From Pseudomonas sp. R4-35-07 (lineage in GTDB: Bacteria > Pseudomonadota > Gammaproteobacteria > Pseudomonadales > Pseudomonadaceae), in contig NZ_CP027732.1 of the NCBI RefSeq assembly GCF_003852235.1, positions 2,666,001 to 2,730,000 of the forward strand: a stretch of DNA of 64,000 nucleotides, given 5' to 3'. Each line of letters opens with the position of its first letter. Position 1 is the first letter of the stretch. Position numbers and translations under genes: made by a program. The notes under the pieces were generated by a model. That model was not told the DNA's origin and did not search any database. It worked only from the letters and a program-made list of their open reading frames with translations. Shown here piece after piece: positions 1 to 8,501 of the stretch.

Positions 1-221
1 AAGTGTGGCTGGGTGTTGCTGCCCTCGACAAGCAACTGGTCGACGAACTGCAGACCAGCGACGAATACCTGGCCACCAAGGCCAAGACTGCCGAGGTGTT
101 CCATCTGCACTACGCCGAGCGTAAAAGCCTGCAGGAGCGGGTAGGGCTGGCGGCCAGTGGTTCGGTGGACCGGGTGTTACTGACCTGGTGGAGCCGGCTG
201 ACCCAGCAGCGGTTCTGGTAA
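1..221 (+). CDS. 3' end of an unidentified gene (partial, cut by window edge)
   Basis: An open frame enters from the left edge and ends at TAA 219-221, giving about 72 C-terminal residues that finish in WWSRLTQQRFW. The stretch is hydrophilic, probably helical, with an aromatic C-terminus and no signal or membrane segment. The family could not be recognised, and the GTG at position 3 is unlikely to be the true start. A type-B palindromic repeat follows directly, and the next gene (dhaL-like) converges on it. Confidence 0.5.
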   Translation, partial: VWLGVAALDKQLVDELQTSDEYLATKAKTAEVFHLHYAERKSLQERVGLAASGSVDRVLLTWWSRLTQQRFW

Positions 222-234
222 TCCACTACCAACT

Positions 235-349
235 CGATCGCTCCCACGCTCTGCGTGGGCGCGCATCCCGTGACGCTTTGCGTCACCCTCGCGCAGGCGG
301 GACGCGGAGCGTCCAGGGCTGTATTCCCACGCGGAGCGTGGGAACGATC
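235..349. repeat. Pseudomonas palindromic repeat, type B
   Basis: This is a compound palindrome made of short hairpins, with arms such as CCCACGCTCTGCGTGGG and GACGCGGAGCGTC. It ends in a segment matching TTCCCACGCGGAGCGTGGGAACGATC, which is shared with the elements at 4075-4184 and 9524-9640. It lies between two convergent genes and could act as a transcription end for both. Confidence 0.8.
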
Positions 350-354
350 ACCGG

Positions 355-999
355 TCAGTTCAAGCGGAGCTGGATGGAATCCGCCAGCCGCGTGAGGATC
401 AGGCAGCACGACACCGCCCCAGCATCCAGCGCCCCGAGCGAGCGTTCACCCAGGCGACTGGCCCTACCGATCTTCGCCACCAGGTCCCTGGTCGAATCAC
501 GCCCCTGGGAAGCAGCGCTTTTCATCGTCTCCAGCGCCGCGTTGAACGAAGCCCCATTGGCATGCGCTCGCTCAAAGGCTTGCACCGCCGGAATCAGGGT
601 GTCCATCAAACACTTGTCACCCACCCCCGCCTCGGTAATGTCCTGCAACGACGTCAGGCCGCCGCGCAGCAAGCGGGCGAAGGTGGCGGCGTCGATGTCT
701 TCACTGCCGCGCACTTCGTCGGCCATGCCGATAAACAGGCTGCCATACAACGGGCCCATCGAACCGCCGATGCCCTCCATCAGGCTCAGGGTCAGTTCGT
801 CCAGGGCTTCGGCCAGGGTCAGTTGGCGACCTTCAAGCGCGCGCCCGCAGTGGGCAAAACCCTTGGCCATGTTGATGCCGTGGTCACCGTCGCCAATCGC
901 ACCGTCGATTTCGCTGAGGTAGTCACGGTTGGCCACGATCACGCTGACCAGGTCGGCGACGATGGCGCTGCCGTCGTGGCTGGAAAAATGCTCACTCAT
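355..999 (-). CDS. DhaL-type kinase subunit (ADP/ATP-binding)
   Basis: This 214-aa protein resembles DhaL, the nucleotide-binding subunit of dihydroxyacetone-type kinases. It has the Asp-rich metal/nucleotide motif GDGDHGINM near residues 36-44 and the G-rich loop GIGGSMGPLYGSLF near residues 76-89. It lies 3 nt downstream of the DhaK-like gene, so the two are probably co-translated and act as one enzyme. No DhaM phosphotransferase is in the window, so the pair more likely uses ATP than PEP. By context the substrate is probably a tetrulose (D- or L-erythrulose) rather than dihydroxyacetone. The family call is firm and the substrate is inferred. Confidence 0.85.
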   Translation of the reverse strand: MSEHFSSHDGSAIVADLVSVIVANRDYLSEIDGAIGDGDHGINMAKGFAHCGRALEGRQLTLAEALDELTLSLMEGIGGSMGPLYGSLFIGMADEVRGSEDIDAATFARLLRGGLTSLQDITEAGVGDKCLMDTLIPAVQAFERAHANGASFNAALETMKSAASQGRDSTRDLVAKIGRASRLGERSLGALDAGAVSCCLILTRLADSIQLRLN

Positions 1000-1002
1000 G
1001 GT

Positions 1003-2004
1003 TCACTCCGCCTGGGTCATGCCGATGGAACGGCAGGGTTGGTCGATCAGGGTTTTCAGCTCCGCGTCCAGGCCGAGCAGGGTCAGGGTCACGCCCATCA
1101 TTTCCAGGGAGGTGAAGTAGTTGCCGACATAGCAACGGTGAATCTTCAAACCCTTTGACGTGAGCTGGCGTTCCACCTCGGCATAGAACACGTACAGCTC
1201 CATCACCGGCGTGGCGCCGAGACCGGAGACCAGCACCACCACGCTGTCGTCCTGGCTGAAGTCGCGGTCTGCGAGAATGGGGGCGAGCATGCGCTCGGCC
1301 ATGGCTGCGGCGGACTCGATGGGTATCACTTCGATGCCCGGTTCGCCGTGATGGCCGATGCCCAGCTCCATCTGGCCGTCGGGGATCTGGAAGTTCGGCT
1401 TGCCCACTGCAGCGATGGTGCACGGCGTGAGGCCGATGCCGATCGAGCGACAGTGGTCGACGGCTTTTTGTGCGACGCGAATCACACCGTCCAGGTCGTA
1501 ATGCTGGGCGGCGGCGGCTCCGCCGATCTTCCACATGAAGATTTCCCCGGCCACGCCGCGCCGCTTGGCGATATCCGCCTGCGGGGCGGAGGCGACGTCG
1601 TCGTTGGCGACCACGGTGCGAATACGCATGTCTTTACTGGCGGCCATTTTCATCGCCAGCTTCACATTCATGTTGTCACCCGCGTAGTTGCCGTACAGGC
1701 AGGCCACGCCCGCGCCATGGTCGGCGGCGCGGAAGGCGTCGAAAAAGCTCTTGGCGGTGGGCGAGGAGAAAATCTCACCGACCGCCACCGCATCCACCAG
1801 GCCCGGGCCGACGTAGCCGAGAAAGGCCGGTTCATGCCCGGAACCACCGCCGGTGACAATGCCGACACGACCCTGGGCCGAGGGTTTGGCCTTGACGATG
1901 ACTCGTGGGTTGGCTTCGTACTGGCGCAGTTCAGGGTGCGCGACCAGGACGCCGCGCAGCATGTCTTCGACCACTTGGTCCGGATCGTTGATGACTCGAT
2001 TCAT
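1003..2004 (-). CDS. DhaK-type ketose kinase, substrate-binding subunit (probable erythrulose kinase)
   Basis: This 333-aa protein matches DhaK, the cytosolic subunit that holds a short ketose through a hemiaminal on a histidine. Visible family motifs are the GGGSGHEPAF loop near residues 52-61, the GNYAGDNMN segment, and ELGIGHHGEPG carrying the candidate substrate-binding His. It is followed after 3 nt by the DhaL-like gene. Classical ATP-dependent enzymes fuse DhaK and DhaL; here they are split as in the PTS type, but without DhaM. Two polyol dehydrogenases and an RpiB-type isomerase nearby point to erythrulose phosphorylation, as in the threitol/erythritol pathways described in Mycobacterium smegmatis. 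Dihydroxyacetone kinase remains the alternative. Confidence 0.85.
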   Translation of the reverse strand: MNRVINDPDQVVEDMLRGVLVAHPELRQYEANPRVIVKAKPSAQGRVGIVTGGGSGHEPAFLGYVGPGLVDAVAVGEIFSSPTAKSFFDAFRAADHGAGVACLYGNYAGDNMNVKLAMKMAASKDMRIRTVVANDDVASAPQADIAKRRGVAGEIFMWKIGGAAAAQHYDLDGVIRVAQKAVDHCRSIGIGLTPCTIAAVGKPNFQIPDGQMELGIGHHGEPGIEVIPIESAAAMAERMLAPILADRDFSQDDSVVVLVSGLGATPVMELYVFYAEVERQLTSKGLKIHRCYVGNYFTSLEMMGVTLTLLGLDAELKTLIDQPCRSIGMTQAE

Positions 2005-2048
2005 AACGCGGGTTCCTGTTTTTGTTCTGTTGGTTCGCAGTTGTTCAG

Positions 2049-2140
2049 TGTGGGAGGGGGCTTGCTCCCGATAGCGGTGTGTCAGCCAACTGATTTGTCA
2101 CTGTTGCACAGCCATCGGGGGCAAGCCCCCTCCCACATTT
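2049..2140. repeat. REP doublet (type A)
   Basis: Two inverted copies of the Pseudomonas REP core (GTGGGAGGGGGCTTGC and its complement) face each other across about 50 nt. The doublet sits inside the operon, between the zinc dehydrogenase and dhaK-like genes, where it may affect mRNA processing or relative expression of the distal kinase genes. Confidence 0.9.
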
Positions 2141-2155
2141 GGATTTGTGGTGTGC

Positions 2156-3271
2156 TTAGGGCTCAAGTACCACCTTCAGCGACTTGTCGCCACGCTCCAT
2201 CACCGCAAACGCTTCCTTGAAATCCGCCAGCGCAAACTTATGGGTTACCACATCGCGCATGTCGATCTTGCGGCTGCCGATAAAGTCGATGGCGCGCGGG
2301 TACATATACGGCCCCAGGTGCGAGCCGAGAATATCCAGCTCCTTGCGGTCGCCGATGATCGACCAATCCACCGTGGCTTCATCATTGAACACGCTGAATT
2401 CAACGAAACGCCCCAATTTGCGCAGCATCGCCAGGCCCTGGTTCACTGCCTTGTGGTGCCCGGTGGCTTCGATATAGATGTCGCAGCCGTAGCCATCGGT
2501 GATCGCGCGGATTTTCGCCAGCACATCGACTTCGGCCGGGTTCCACACTTCGTCGGCGCCCATGCGCAGGGCCAGGGCGGCGCGTTCGGGTTTCATGTCC
2601 AGCACGATGAGTTTTTTCGGGTTGCGCAAACGCACCGCGCCGATGATGCCCAGGCCCAGGGTGCCGGCGCCGGCGACCACGACGATGTCGTCGTGGTCGA
2701 CATTGGCGCGTTCTGCCGCGTGCAGCGAGCAGGCCAGGGGTTCGATCAGGATCGCTTCATCCGGAGCGATGGATTCCGGCACTTTATGGATGATGCCTTC
2801 CTTGGTGAAAATCATGTACTGGGCCATGGCGCCCTGCACATTGTTCTGGAAGCCGTAGAGGTCATGCTTCTGGCACATCCAGTATTGGCCGTGATTGCAG
2901 AACCGGCAGCCCCAGCACGGCACGATCTGCTCGGAAATCACCCGCTCACCGACTGCCACGCCGCGTTTTTCCGCGCCAGGGCCAAGGGCAACCACGCGGC
3001 ACACGAACTCATGCCCGGGGATCATCGGCGGTTTCACGTAGCGCGGTTGCTCGGCATCGCCCCAGAACGACGGCGCGCCGCGATAGGTCTTGATGTCGCC
3101 CATGCAGATGCCGCACAGCTCGACCTTGGTGAGAATTTCATCAGGCCCCGGTGTGGGTACGTCGACAGTTTCCAGGCGATAGTCTTCCGGGCCATGGCAC
3201 ACCACGGCCTGCATGGTTTTCGGGATGACCGGGGCCAAGTGTTCAGCGCTGCGTTCGGTAATGGTGGACAT
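2156..3271 (-). CDS. Zinc-dependent alcohol dehydrogenase, erythritol/L-threitol dehydrogenase-like
   Basis: This 371-aa medium-chain dehydrogenase has the catalytic-zinc region (CGICMGDIK, then GHEF), a four-cysteine structural-zinc lobe (CWGCRFCNHGQYWMC) and a Rossmann nucleotide loop (GAGTLGLG). It should oxidise a polyol secondary alcohol to a ketose with NAD(P)+. The sequence is strongly reminiscent of proteins annotated as erythritol/L-threitol dehydrogenase, whose product is L-erythrulose; the DhaKL-like kinase downstream would phosphorylate it. It is co-directional with the SDR gene upstream (25-nt gap). The family is certain; substrate specificity is inferred from likeness and neighbours. 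Confidence 0.85.
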   Translation of the reverse strand: MSTITERSAEHLAPVIPKTMQAVVCHGPEDYRLETVDVPTPGPDEILTKVELCGICMGDIKTYRGAPSFWGDAEQPRYVKPPMIPGHEFVCRVVALGPGAEKRGVAVGERVISEQIVPCWGCRFCNHGQYWMCQKHDLYGFQNNVQGAMAQYMIFTKEGIIHKVPESIAPDEAILIEPLACSLHAAERANVDHDDIVVVAGAGTLGLGIIGAVRLRNPKKLIVLDMKPERAALALRMGADEVWNPAEVDVLAKIRAITDGYGCDIYIEATGHHKAVNQGLAMLRKLGRFVEFSVFNDEATVDWSIIGDRKELDILGSHLGPYMYPRAIDFIGSRKIDMRDVVTHKFALADFKEAFAVMERGDKSLKVVLEP

Positions 3272-3295
3272 GACAAAACCTCACATAAAGATGGA

Positions 3296-4051
3296 TTACT
3301 GAATGCTGTAGCCGCCGTCGATCAGCATGTTCGCGCCAGTGATCATCTGCGCGGCATCGCTGAGCAGGTAGAGTGCCAGCGCGGCGATCTCCTCGGGCTG
3401 GGCGAAACGTCCCGCCGGGATCTGCGCCTTGGCCCGTTCGCCCACTGCGCCGGCCCAGGCTTGCTTGCCCAGGGCGGTCTCGACGATGGTGGGGGAGATG
3501 GCGTTGACGTTGATCTGCGGCGCCCATTCCATGGCTAATACCTTGGTCATGCCGACGATGGCGGCCTTGCTCGCGCAGTAGGCGACGTGGCGGTCCAGGC
3601 CGATCACGGCAGCCTGGGAGGCGAGGTTGACGATGCGCCCGCCGCCCTGGGCCAGCATGTGGCGGGCGCAGGCCTGGGCCACGAAGAAGCTGGCCTTGAG
3701 GTTGATATCCAGGGTGGTGTCCCAGGCGCTTTCGCTGACCTCGACGGCCTTGTCCAGCAACACCACGCCGGCACTGTTGACCAAGTAATCCAGGCGTTGG
3801 AAGTGTTCGAAAACGTGATCGATGGTGGGTTGTATCTGGCCGATCTGGCCGAGGTCGACGGCAATGCCCAAGTGCCCGGCACCGAGACGCGCGGCCACCT
3901 CGACCACTGCCGGGTCGCGGTCCAGCAGCGCCACGCGTGCACCGCGTTCCACCAACAGGGTGGCGCAGGCCAGGCCGATGCCGGCGGCGCCCCCGGTGAT
4001 CACGGCGCAACGGCCGCTGAGGTCGAAGGCTTGATTCCAGAAACCTGACAT
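3296..4051 (-). CDS. Short-chain dehydrogenase/reductase, probable tetritol (D-threitol-type) dehydrogenase
   Basis: This 251-aa classical SDR has the cofactor loop TGGAAGIG near residues 19-26, NSAG near residue 92, a catalytic Ser in NLASQAA, and YCASK as the Tyr-Lys pair. The ATG at 4051 was chosen because GGAG lies 6 nt upstream and residues then begin at the usual distance from the glycine loop; the longer frame would run into the type-B repeat. A second polyol dehydrogenase beside the zinc enzyme matches the two-enzyme layout of tetritol pathways (DthD-like SDR plus EltD-like zinc enzyme). Substrate is inferred. Confidence 0.8.
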   Translation of the reverse strand: MSGFWNQAFDLSGRCAVITGGAAGIGLACATLLVERGARVALLDRDPAVVEVAARLGAGHLGIAVDLGQIGQIQPTIDHVFEHFQRLDYLVNSAGVVLLDKAVEVSESAWDTTLDINLKASFFVAQACARHMLAQGGGRIVNLASQAAVIGLDRHVAYCASKAAIVGMTKVLAMEWAPQINVNAISPTIVETALGKQAWAGAVGERAKAQIPAGRFAQPEEIAALALYLLSDAAQMITGANMLIDGGYSIQ

Positions 4052-4074
4052 GAATGACTCCATTTTTGGCAATC

Positions 4075-4184
4075 GATCATTCCCACGCTCTGCGTGGGAA
4101 TGCCGCCTGGGACGCTCTGCGTCCTGATGATGGATGACGCGGAGCGTCATGGGATGCATTCCCACGCGGAGCGTGGGAACGATC
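4075..4184. repeat. Pseudomonas palindromic repeat, type B
   Basis: Nested hairpins pair TCCCACGCTCTGCGTGGGA, GGACGCTCTGCGTCC, TGACGCGGAGCGTCA and a terminal TTCCCACGCGGAGCGTGGGAA. It separates the transporter genes (upstream in the transcript) from the catabolic genes in the same leftward operon. Confidence 0.85.
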
Positions 4185-4189
4185 TATAA

Positions 4190-5197
4190 CTACTTACCGC
4201 CGCTGACCTGCTTGTACAGCGCATCGGCATTGGCATTCGTCACCGGCACCCATGGCAGGATGTAGTTCTTGGCCGTGCCATCCCCCCATTTCACGTCGTT
4301 GCCGTAGCGCGCCCAGATCACCGATTGCGGCTTGTAGTCCTTGCCGGCCAATGCGCGCAACGCCACGTCCAGCGCACCCTGGGACTGGGCCTGGGCATCC
4401 TGGAGAAAGGTGGTGACTTCGTCTTTTTTCGCCGCCTGGATCGCATCCGGCATGCCGTCGATGGAGGTGACGGGCACGTCCTTGGAGGTCAGCCCATGGG
4501 ACTTCAACGCCTGTACCGCACCGAGGGCCATGTCGTCGTTCTGGGCGATGACGCCATTGATGCCTTTGGGGTGAGCGTTCAGCCAGTCTTCGGTAAGGGT
4601 CAGCGCCTGGGCGCGGTCCCAGTTGGCGGTTTTTTTCTCGATGATCTTGATGTCCGGGTGTTTGCCCAGCACTTCCAGTTCGCCCTTTTCCCGGTCGATC
4701 TGTGCCGACTGGCCAATCGGGCCTTGGATGATCACCACGTTGCCCTTGCCATTGAGCTTGTCGACCATAGCCTGGGCCTGCAGGCGGCCGCCTTCGACAT
4801 CGTCGTTACCCACATACGGCACGTTGGCATCGGCTACTTTCGTATTGGAGGCGATGACCACCACGTCGTTGCTCATGGCGGCTTTCACCGTGCCGACGCC
4901 GGCCTTGGTATCAATGGGTACGAACAGGATGGCGTCGTAGCGCTGGGTCACCATGTTTTCGATCTGGTTGTTCTGCGTCAGCGCGTCGTAGTTGCCGTCG
5001 AACACGGTCAATTGCACGGTGCCGTCCTTGACCGCAGGGTGTTCCTTGAGCTCGCGGACCCAGTTCTGCATGAACTGGCCCTTGAGGCCGTAGACGGCGG
5101 CGCCGATCTTGTAGGTCTTGCCATCGGCGGCCAGGGCGATACTGCTGGCCAGCAGGGTAAAGGTCGCCGCAGCGGCCAAGGTTGTACCCAGTTTCAT
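4190..5197 (-). CDS. Periplasmic sugar/polyol-binding protein (RbsB-type ABC importer)
   Basis: This 335-aa protein starts with a Sec signal peptide (basic start, hydrophobic core, cleavage near ALAADG). It continues as a ribose/galactose-type periplasmic binding protein: IGAAVYGLKGQFMQNW, the PIDTKAGVG region, and VIAQNDDMALGAVQAL plus TSIDGMPDAIQAA near the C-terminus. It would capture the polyol or ketose for the permease and ATPase encoded just upstream. Its leader carries a match to the Hfq/Crc CA motif next to the Shine-Dalgarno, suggesting catabolite repression. Ligand is inferred to be a tetritol from the enzymes in the operon. Confidence 0.9.
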   Translation of the reverse strand: MKLGTTLAAAATFTLLASSIALAADGKTYKIGAAVYGLKGQFMQNWVRELKEHPAVKDGTVQLTVFDGNYDALTQNNQIENMVTQRYDAILFVPIDTKAGVGTVKAAMSNDVVVIASNTKVADANVPYVGNDDVEGGRLQAQAMVDKLNGKGNVVIIQGPIGQSAQIDREKGELEVLGKHPDIKIIEKKTANWDRAQALTLTEDWLNAHPKGINGVIAQNDDMALGAVQALKSHGLTSKDVPVTSIDGMPDAIQAAKKDEVTTFLQDAQAQSQGALDVALRALAGKDYKPQSVIWARYGNDVKWGDGTAKNYILPWVPVTNANADALYKQVSGGK

Positions 5198-5211
5198 AAG
5201 TAGAACTCCGG

Positions 5212-5219
5212 TTATTGTT
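5212..5219 (-). promoter_or_regulatory. Candidate Hfq/Crc catabolite-activity motif in the binding-protein leader
   Basis: On the minus strand the leader reads AACAATAACCGGAG, so a perfect AAYAAYAA match abuts the GGAG ribosome-binding site of the sugar-binding-protein gene. In Pseudomonas, Hfq with Crc blocks translation at such A-rich sites when preferred carbon is present. The assignment rests on sequence and position only. Confidence 0.45.
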
Positions 5220-5231
5220 GTGGGTCGTTCT

Positions 5232-6209
5232 CTAGCGTTTTTTCTTGCGCCACACGTCGATCAGTACTGCAAACACGATGATCAGGCCCTTGGCGACCTG
5301 CTGGTAATAGGAGGACACGCCGAGCAGGTTCAGCCCGTTGTTGATCACGCCGATCAACAGCGCGCCAAACAATGTGCCGACGATGCTGCCGGTGCCGCCC
5401 GACAGGCTGGTACCCCCAATCACCACGGCGGCAATCGCATCCAGCTCATAGGAAACCCCGGCCTGGGGCAGGGCGGAGGTGGTGCGCGCCGACAGCACCA
5501 CGCCGGCCAGGCCCGCCAGCAGGCCCGACACCACATACACCGAGAACATCACCTTGCGCACACCGATACCGGAGGTGCGCGCGCTTTTTTCATTGCCGCC
5601 CACCGCGTACACATAGCGCCCGTACGTGGTGTAGCGCAGCACCATCCAGAAGATCAGTGCGACCACTGCGAAGATGATGATCGGCACGCCAATCGGGCCG
5701 ATCTTGCCGATGCCCAGCGCCAGGTAGGCGTCGGGCAGGTCGGTGATCGGGCTGCCGTCGTTGAGGATGAAGGTCATACCGCGGGCAATGCTGAGCATGC
5801 CGAGGGTGGCCACGAACGGCGGGATCGACAGGTTGGCAACCATGAAGCCGTTGACCACGCCGAGCATCGCCCCAGCGAACATCCCCGCGCTGACCGCCGC
5901 CAGCAGGCCATAGCCCTGGGTCGCGACCATGGCGCTGCACAGCCCGGCAAACGCCAGGATCGAGCCCACCGAGAGGTCAATGCCCTTGGTCAGGATCACA
6001 TAGGTCATGCCCACGGCAAGGATGCCGTTGATGGAGGTCTGGCGCAGGATGTCCATCCAATTGCGCCAAGTCATGAAGTACTCGCTGGAAAACGCCATCA
6101 CCACGCACAGCAAGATAAACACCAGCGGCAGGCCGAAGCGGTCGAGGGACAGGCGCAGGCGGTTGCGCGGTGCGGCGGTAACGGGCGCAACAATCGTTTT
6201 GGCATTCAT
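5232..6209 (-). CDS. Sugar ABC transporter permease (RbsC-type)
   Basis: This 325-aa polytopic inner-membrane protein has about eight to ten hydrophobic segments and the hallmark RbsC stretches [17 protein letters not shown] and [15 protein letters not shown], plus [13 protein letters not shown] in the C-terminal half. It forms the channel of the carbohydrate importer. Its ATG overlaps the end of the ATPase gene as ATGA (6206-6209), indicating translational coupling, and the binding-protein gene follows 34 nt later. Confidence 0.92.
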   Translation of the reverse strand: MNAKTIVAPVTAAPRNRLRLSLDRFGLPLVFILLCVVMAFSSEYFMTWRNWMDILRQTSINGILAVGMTYVILTKGIDLSVGSILAFAGLCSAMVATQGYGLLAAVSAGMFAGAMLGVVNGFMVANLSIPPFVATLGMLSIARGMTFILNDGSPITDLPDAYLALGIGKIGPIGVPIIIFAVVALIFWMVLRYTTYGRYVYAVGGNEKSARTSGIGVRKVMFSVYVVSGLLAGLAGVVLSARTTSALPQAGVSYELDAIAAVVIGGTSLSGGTGSIVGTLFGALLIGVINNGLNLLGVSSYYQQVAKGLIIVFAVLIDVWRKKKR

Positions 6210-7693
6210 GAGGCAAGACTCAACAAGGCTTCCTGGGAAAGGGCGGTGTCGCTGCTGACGGTTACCAGCCGGCCGCCCTTGAAGACGGCGATGCGATCGC
6301 TCAGGTGCAGCAGCTCCGGGGCCTCCGACGACACCACGATGGCCGCGCCCCCGGCGCGTACGAACTGGTCGAGCAAGTGGTAGATCTCTTGCTTGGCGCC
6401 TTCGTCGATGCCCCGGGTCGGTTCATCGCAGAGCAGGCAGATCGGTTCGGTGGACAAGCATTTGGCGAGCACCACTTTCTGCTGGTTGCCGCCGCTCATG
6501 GAGGCCACCGGCAAGTCCAGGGAGCTGGTCTTGATCTGCAGGCGTTTGACCATGTTTTCAGCCAATTGGGTTTCCTTGCGTGCATTGATCAGCGACCAGC
6601 TCGACAAGCGCTTGTAGGCCGACAGCGCAATGTTGGAAAGAATGCTGCCGGTCAGTACCAGGCCGCTGTCCTTGCGATCTTCGGTGACCAGCGACATGCC
6701 GGCGTTGATGGTCGCCTTGGGCAGCCCGACAGGCATGGGCTTGCCTTGCAGGGTGACGCTGCCGGAGTCCGGTGTGGTCAGGCCGTAGATGCAATTGAGG
6801 AATTCGCTGCGCCCCGACCCCATCAGGCCGTAGATGCCGAGGATTTCGCCCTGGCGCAGTTGCAGGCTGATGTCGTGAAATTCGCCGTTGCGGCTCAGGT
6901 TGTCGACTTGCAGGCAGGTGGCGGCGGCGCACTCACGGCCGACCTTGTGGTCGATCCGCGTCAGCTCCTGGCCGACGATGCCGCGCACCAGGTGGTTGCG
7001 GTCGATATCGGCCATGCGCCCGCTTTCCACAAAGGCGCCGTCGCGAAAGATGCTGTAGTCGTCGGCGATCTGCGCCAACTCGCTCAGGCGATGCGACACG
7101 TACACAATGCCGGCGCCGCGTGCAGTGAGGCGGCGAATCGCCTTGAACAGGGTTTCTGCCTCGCGCTCGCCGATGGCCGAGGTGGGTTCGTCCATGATCA
7201 TCACCTGGCAGTCATGGCTGAACGCCTTGGCGATTTCCACCAGTTGGATCTGCGCCACGCTCAAGCGGTGCATGGGGCTGGTGGGGTCGACGTCGAACTC
7301 CAGGCCTTCGAGCAGCTCGCGGGTGCGGCGGTTGAGGGCCTTGCTGTCGACAATGCAGCCGGCGCGGCGCGGTTCGCGGCCCAGCCAGATATTTTCGGCG
7401 ACGCTCATGTAGGGAATGGGTTCCAGCTCCTGGGTGATCATCGCGATCCCCGCCGCCAAGGCTTCGCTCGGACGGTTGAACTGCACCGCAACACCCTTGA
7501 GCCGGATGCTGCCGGCGTCGCGCGGGGTGATGCCCATCAGGATGCTCAGAAAGGTCGACTTGCCGGCGCCGTTGCCGCCACACAGGGCATGCACGCTGCC
7601 GGCCCGCAGAGAGAGGCGCCCGTCACGCAGGGCAGGGACCCCGTCGTAAGCCTTGGCGACGTGTTCAGCCTGGAGCAGTAATGGCGTGGCCAT
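6206..7693 (-). CDS. Sugar ABC transporter ATPase (RbsA-type, two nucleotide-binding domains)
   Basis: This 495-aa protein holds two ABC domains. The first has Walker A GGNGAGKST near residue 40 and Walker B VMIMDEPTSA. The second has the naturally degenerate Walker A GLMGSGRSE and the signature MSGGNQQKV, as in RbsA/MglA. ATG 7693 was chosen over the longer frame because GAGGA lies just upstream and residues then align with the family start. It is the first gene of the leftward operon, reading out from the control region shared with the rpiB-like gene. Confidence 0.92.
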   Translation of the reverse strand: MATPLLLQAEHVAKAYDGVPALRDGRLSLRAGSVHALCGGNGAGKSTFLSILMGITPRDAGSIRLKGVAVQFNRPSEALAAGIAMITQELEPIPYMSVAENIWLGREPRRAGCIVDSKALNRRTRELLEGLEFDVDPTSPMHRLSVAQIQLVEIAKAFSHDCQVMIMDEPTSAIGEREAETLFKAIRRLTARGAGIVYVSHRLSELAQIADDYSIFRDGAFVESGRMADIDRNHLVRGIVGQELTRIDHKVGRECAAATCLQVDNLSRNGEFHDISLQLRQGEILGIYGLMGSGRSEFLNCIYGLTTPDSGSVTLQGKPMPVGLPKATINAGMSLVTEDRKDSGLVLTGSILSNIALSAYKRLSSWSLINARKETQLAENMVKRLQIKTSSLDLPVASMSGGNQQKVVLAKCLSTEPICLLCDEPTRGIDEGAKQEIYHLLDQFVRAGGAAIVVSSEAPELLHLSDRIAVFKGGRLVTVSSDTALSQEALLSLAS

Positions 7694-7976
7694 CGGCGTG
7701 TCCTCGTGCTGTGAATTCTTATTAGGTCGCACAGTCATGTTTCGCTGTGAGCATATGTGTACCAAATGAAATTCTGATCAGTCAATCTCTTTCACTTGAA
7801 AGCGATCATTCTCATCTGGCGTGGCGGTATTGGCTTTTAATGCCGCGTTAGCGGGAGCTCTGATAAAAACGAGCTTGACAGATCAGCCTATATGCCCGAG
7901 AAATGCCTGAGCGAAATTTCACTGAGTGATCATATGATCAGTCATAAGTACGATGACGGCAGCGGAGCTAGACGCC
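7694..7976. promoter_or_regulatory. Divergent control region of the tetritol locus with TGATCA palindromes
   Basis: This AT-richer spacer separates the leftward transporter/catabolic operon from the rightward isomerase-regulator pair. It contains a perfect 14-nt palindrome TGATCATATGATCA (7927-7940) and a perfect octamer CTGATCAG (7774-7781), one near each gene start. A consensus -35 hexamer TTGACA lies at 7875-7880 on the plus strand without a convincing -10. The TGATCA sites are the best operator candidates for the SorC/EryD-like regulator downstream. That link is inferred. Confidence 0.55.
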
Positions 7977-8438
7977 ATGAACACACCTTTCCCGGTGGCT
8001 ATCGGATGCGATGAAGCGGGCTTTGAGCTCAAGGAATTGTTGAAGCGGCATATCGAAGCGCTGGGTTACCCGGTGACCGATTTCGGCACGCATTCCACCG
8101 CGCCGGTGCTGTACCCGGACATTGCCCTGGCCGTAGCCAATGCCATCACCGCCGGGCAGCAGCGTCTCGGCGTGCTGGTTTGTGGCACCGGGATCGGCAT
8201 GGCTATTTCCGCCAACAAAGTGTTCGGCATTCGTGCGGCCCAGGCCCACGACACCTACTCGGCCGAGCGTGCGCGCAAGAGCAACGATGCGCAGATCCTA
8301 TCCATCGGCGCGCGGGTCATCGGCATTGAACTGGCCAAGAGCGTCGTCACCGCGTTCCTGGCCTCGGAGTTCGAGGCTGCGCGCTCAGGGGCCAAGGTCG
8401 AGCGCATCAATGCGATCGAGCGCGATGGGCATCAATAG
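7977..8438 (+). CDS. RpiB/LacA-type sugar-phosphate isomerase (probable erythrulose-4-phosphate isomerase)
   Basis: This 153-aa protein is in the RpiB family of aldose-ketose phosphate isomerases. It shows the active-site region CGTGIGMAISANK with the catalytic Cys and the motif AQAHDTYSAERARKSNDAQ. The ATG at 7977 is preferred to the in-frame ATG at 7953 because GGAG sits 8 nt before it and the length then matches the family. In erythritol and threitol pathways RpiB homologues convert D-erythrulose 4-phosphate to D-erythrose 4-phosphate; ribose 5-phosphate isomerase is the generic alternative. The regulator gene follows in the same direction. Confidence 0.85.
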   Translation: MNTPFPVAIGCDEAGFELKELLKRHIEALGYPVTDFGTHSTAPVLYPDIALAVANAITAGQQRLGVLVCGTGIGMAISANKVFGIRAAQAHDTYSAERARKSNDAQILSIGARVIGIELAKSVVTAFLASEFEAARSGAKVERINAIERDGHQ

Positions 8439-8501
8439 TGGACGGCGCGGGGCAAGAGTCGGGAGAATGCGCCTTTGACGCCGAAACGGAAGCCCGTCCC
8501 C

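Noticed and set aside
110..409. Minus-strand frame across the first type-B repeat
   Set aside because: It is built largely from the palindromic repeat and has no family features.
2147..3538. Long plus-strand frame opposite the zinc dehydrogenase and SDR genes
   Set aside because: It is His/Asp/Gly-rich with no recognisable family and lies antisense to two clear genes; this is a GC-skew shadow frame.
5118..6383. Long plus-strand frame opposite the permease gene
   Set aside because: It is extremely His/Gln/Asp-rich and antisense to the RbsC-type gene, so it is a shadow of the hydrophobic gene.
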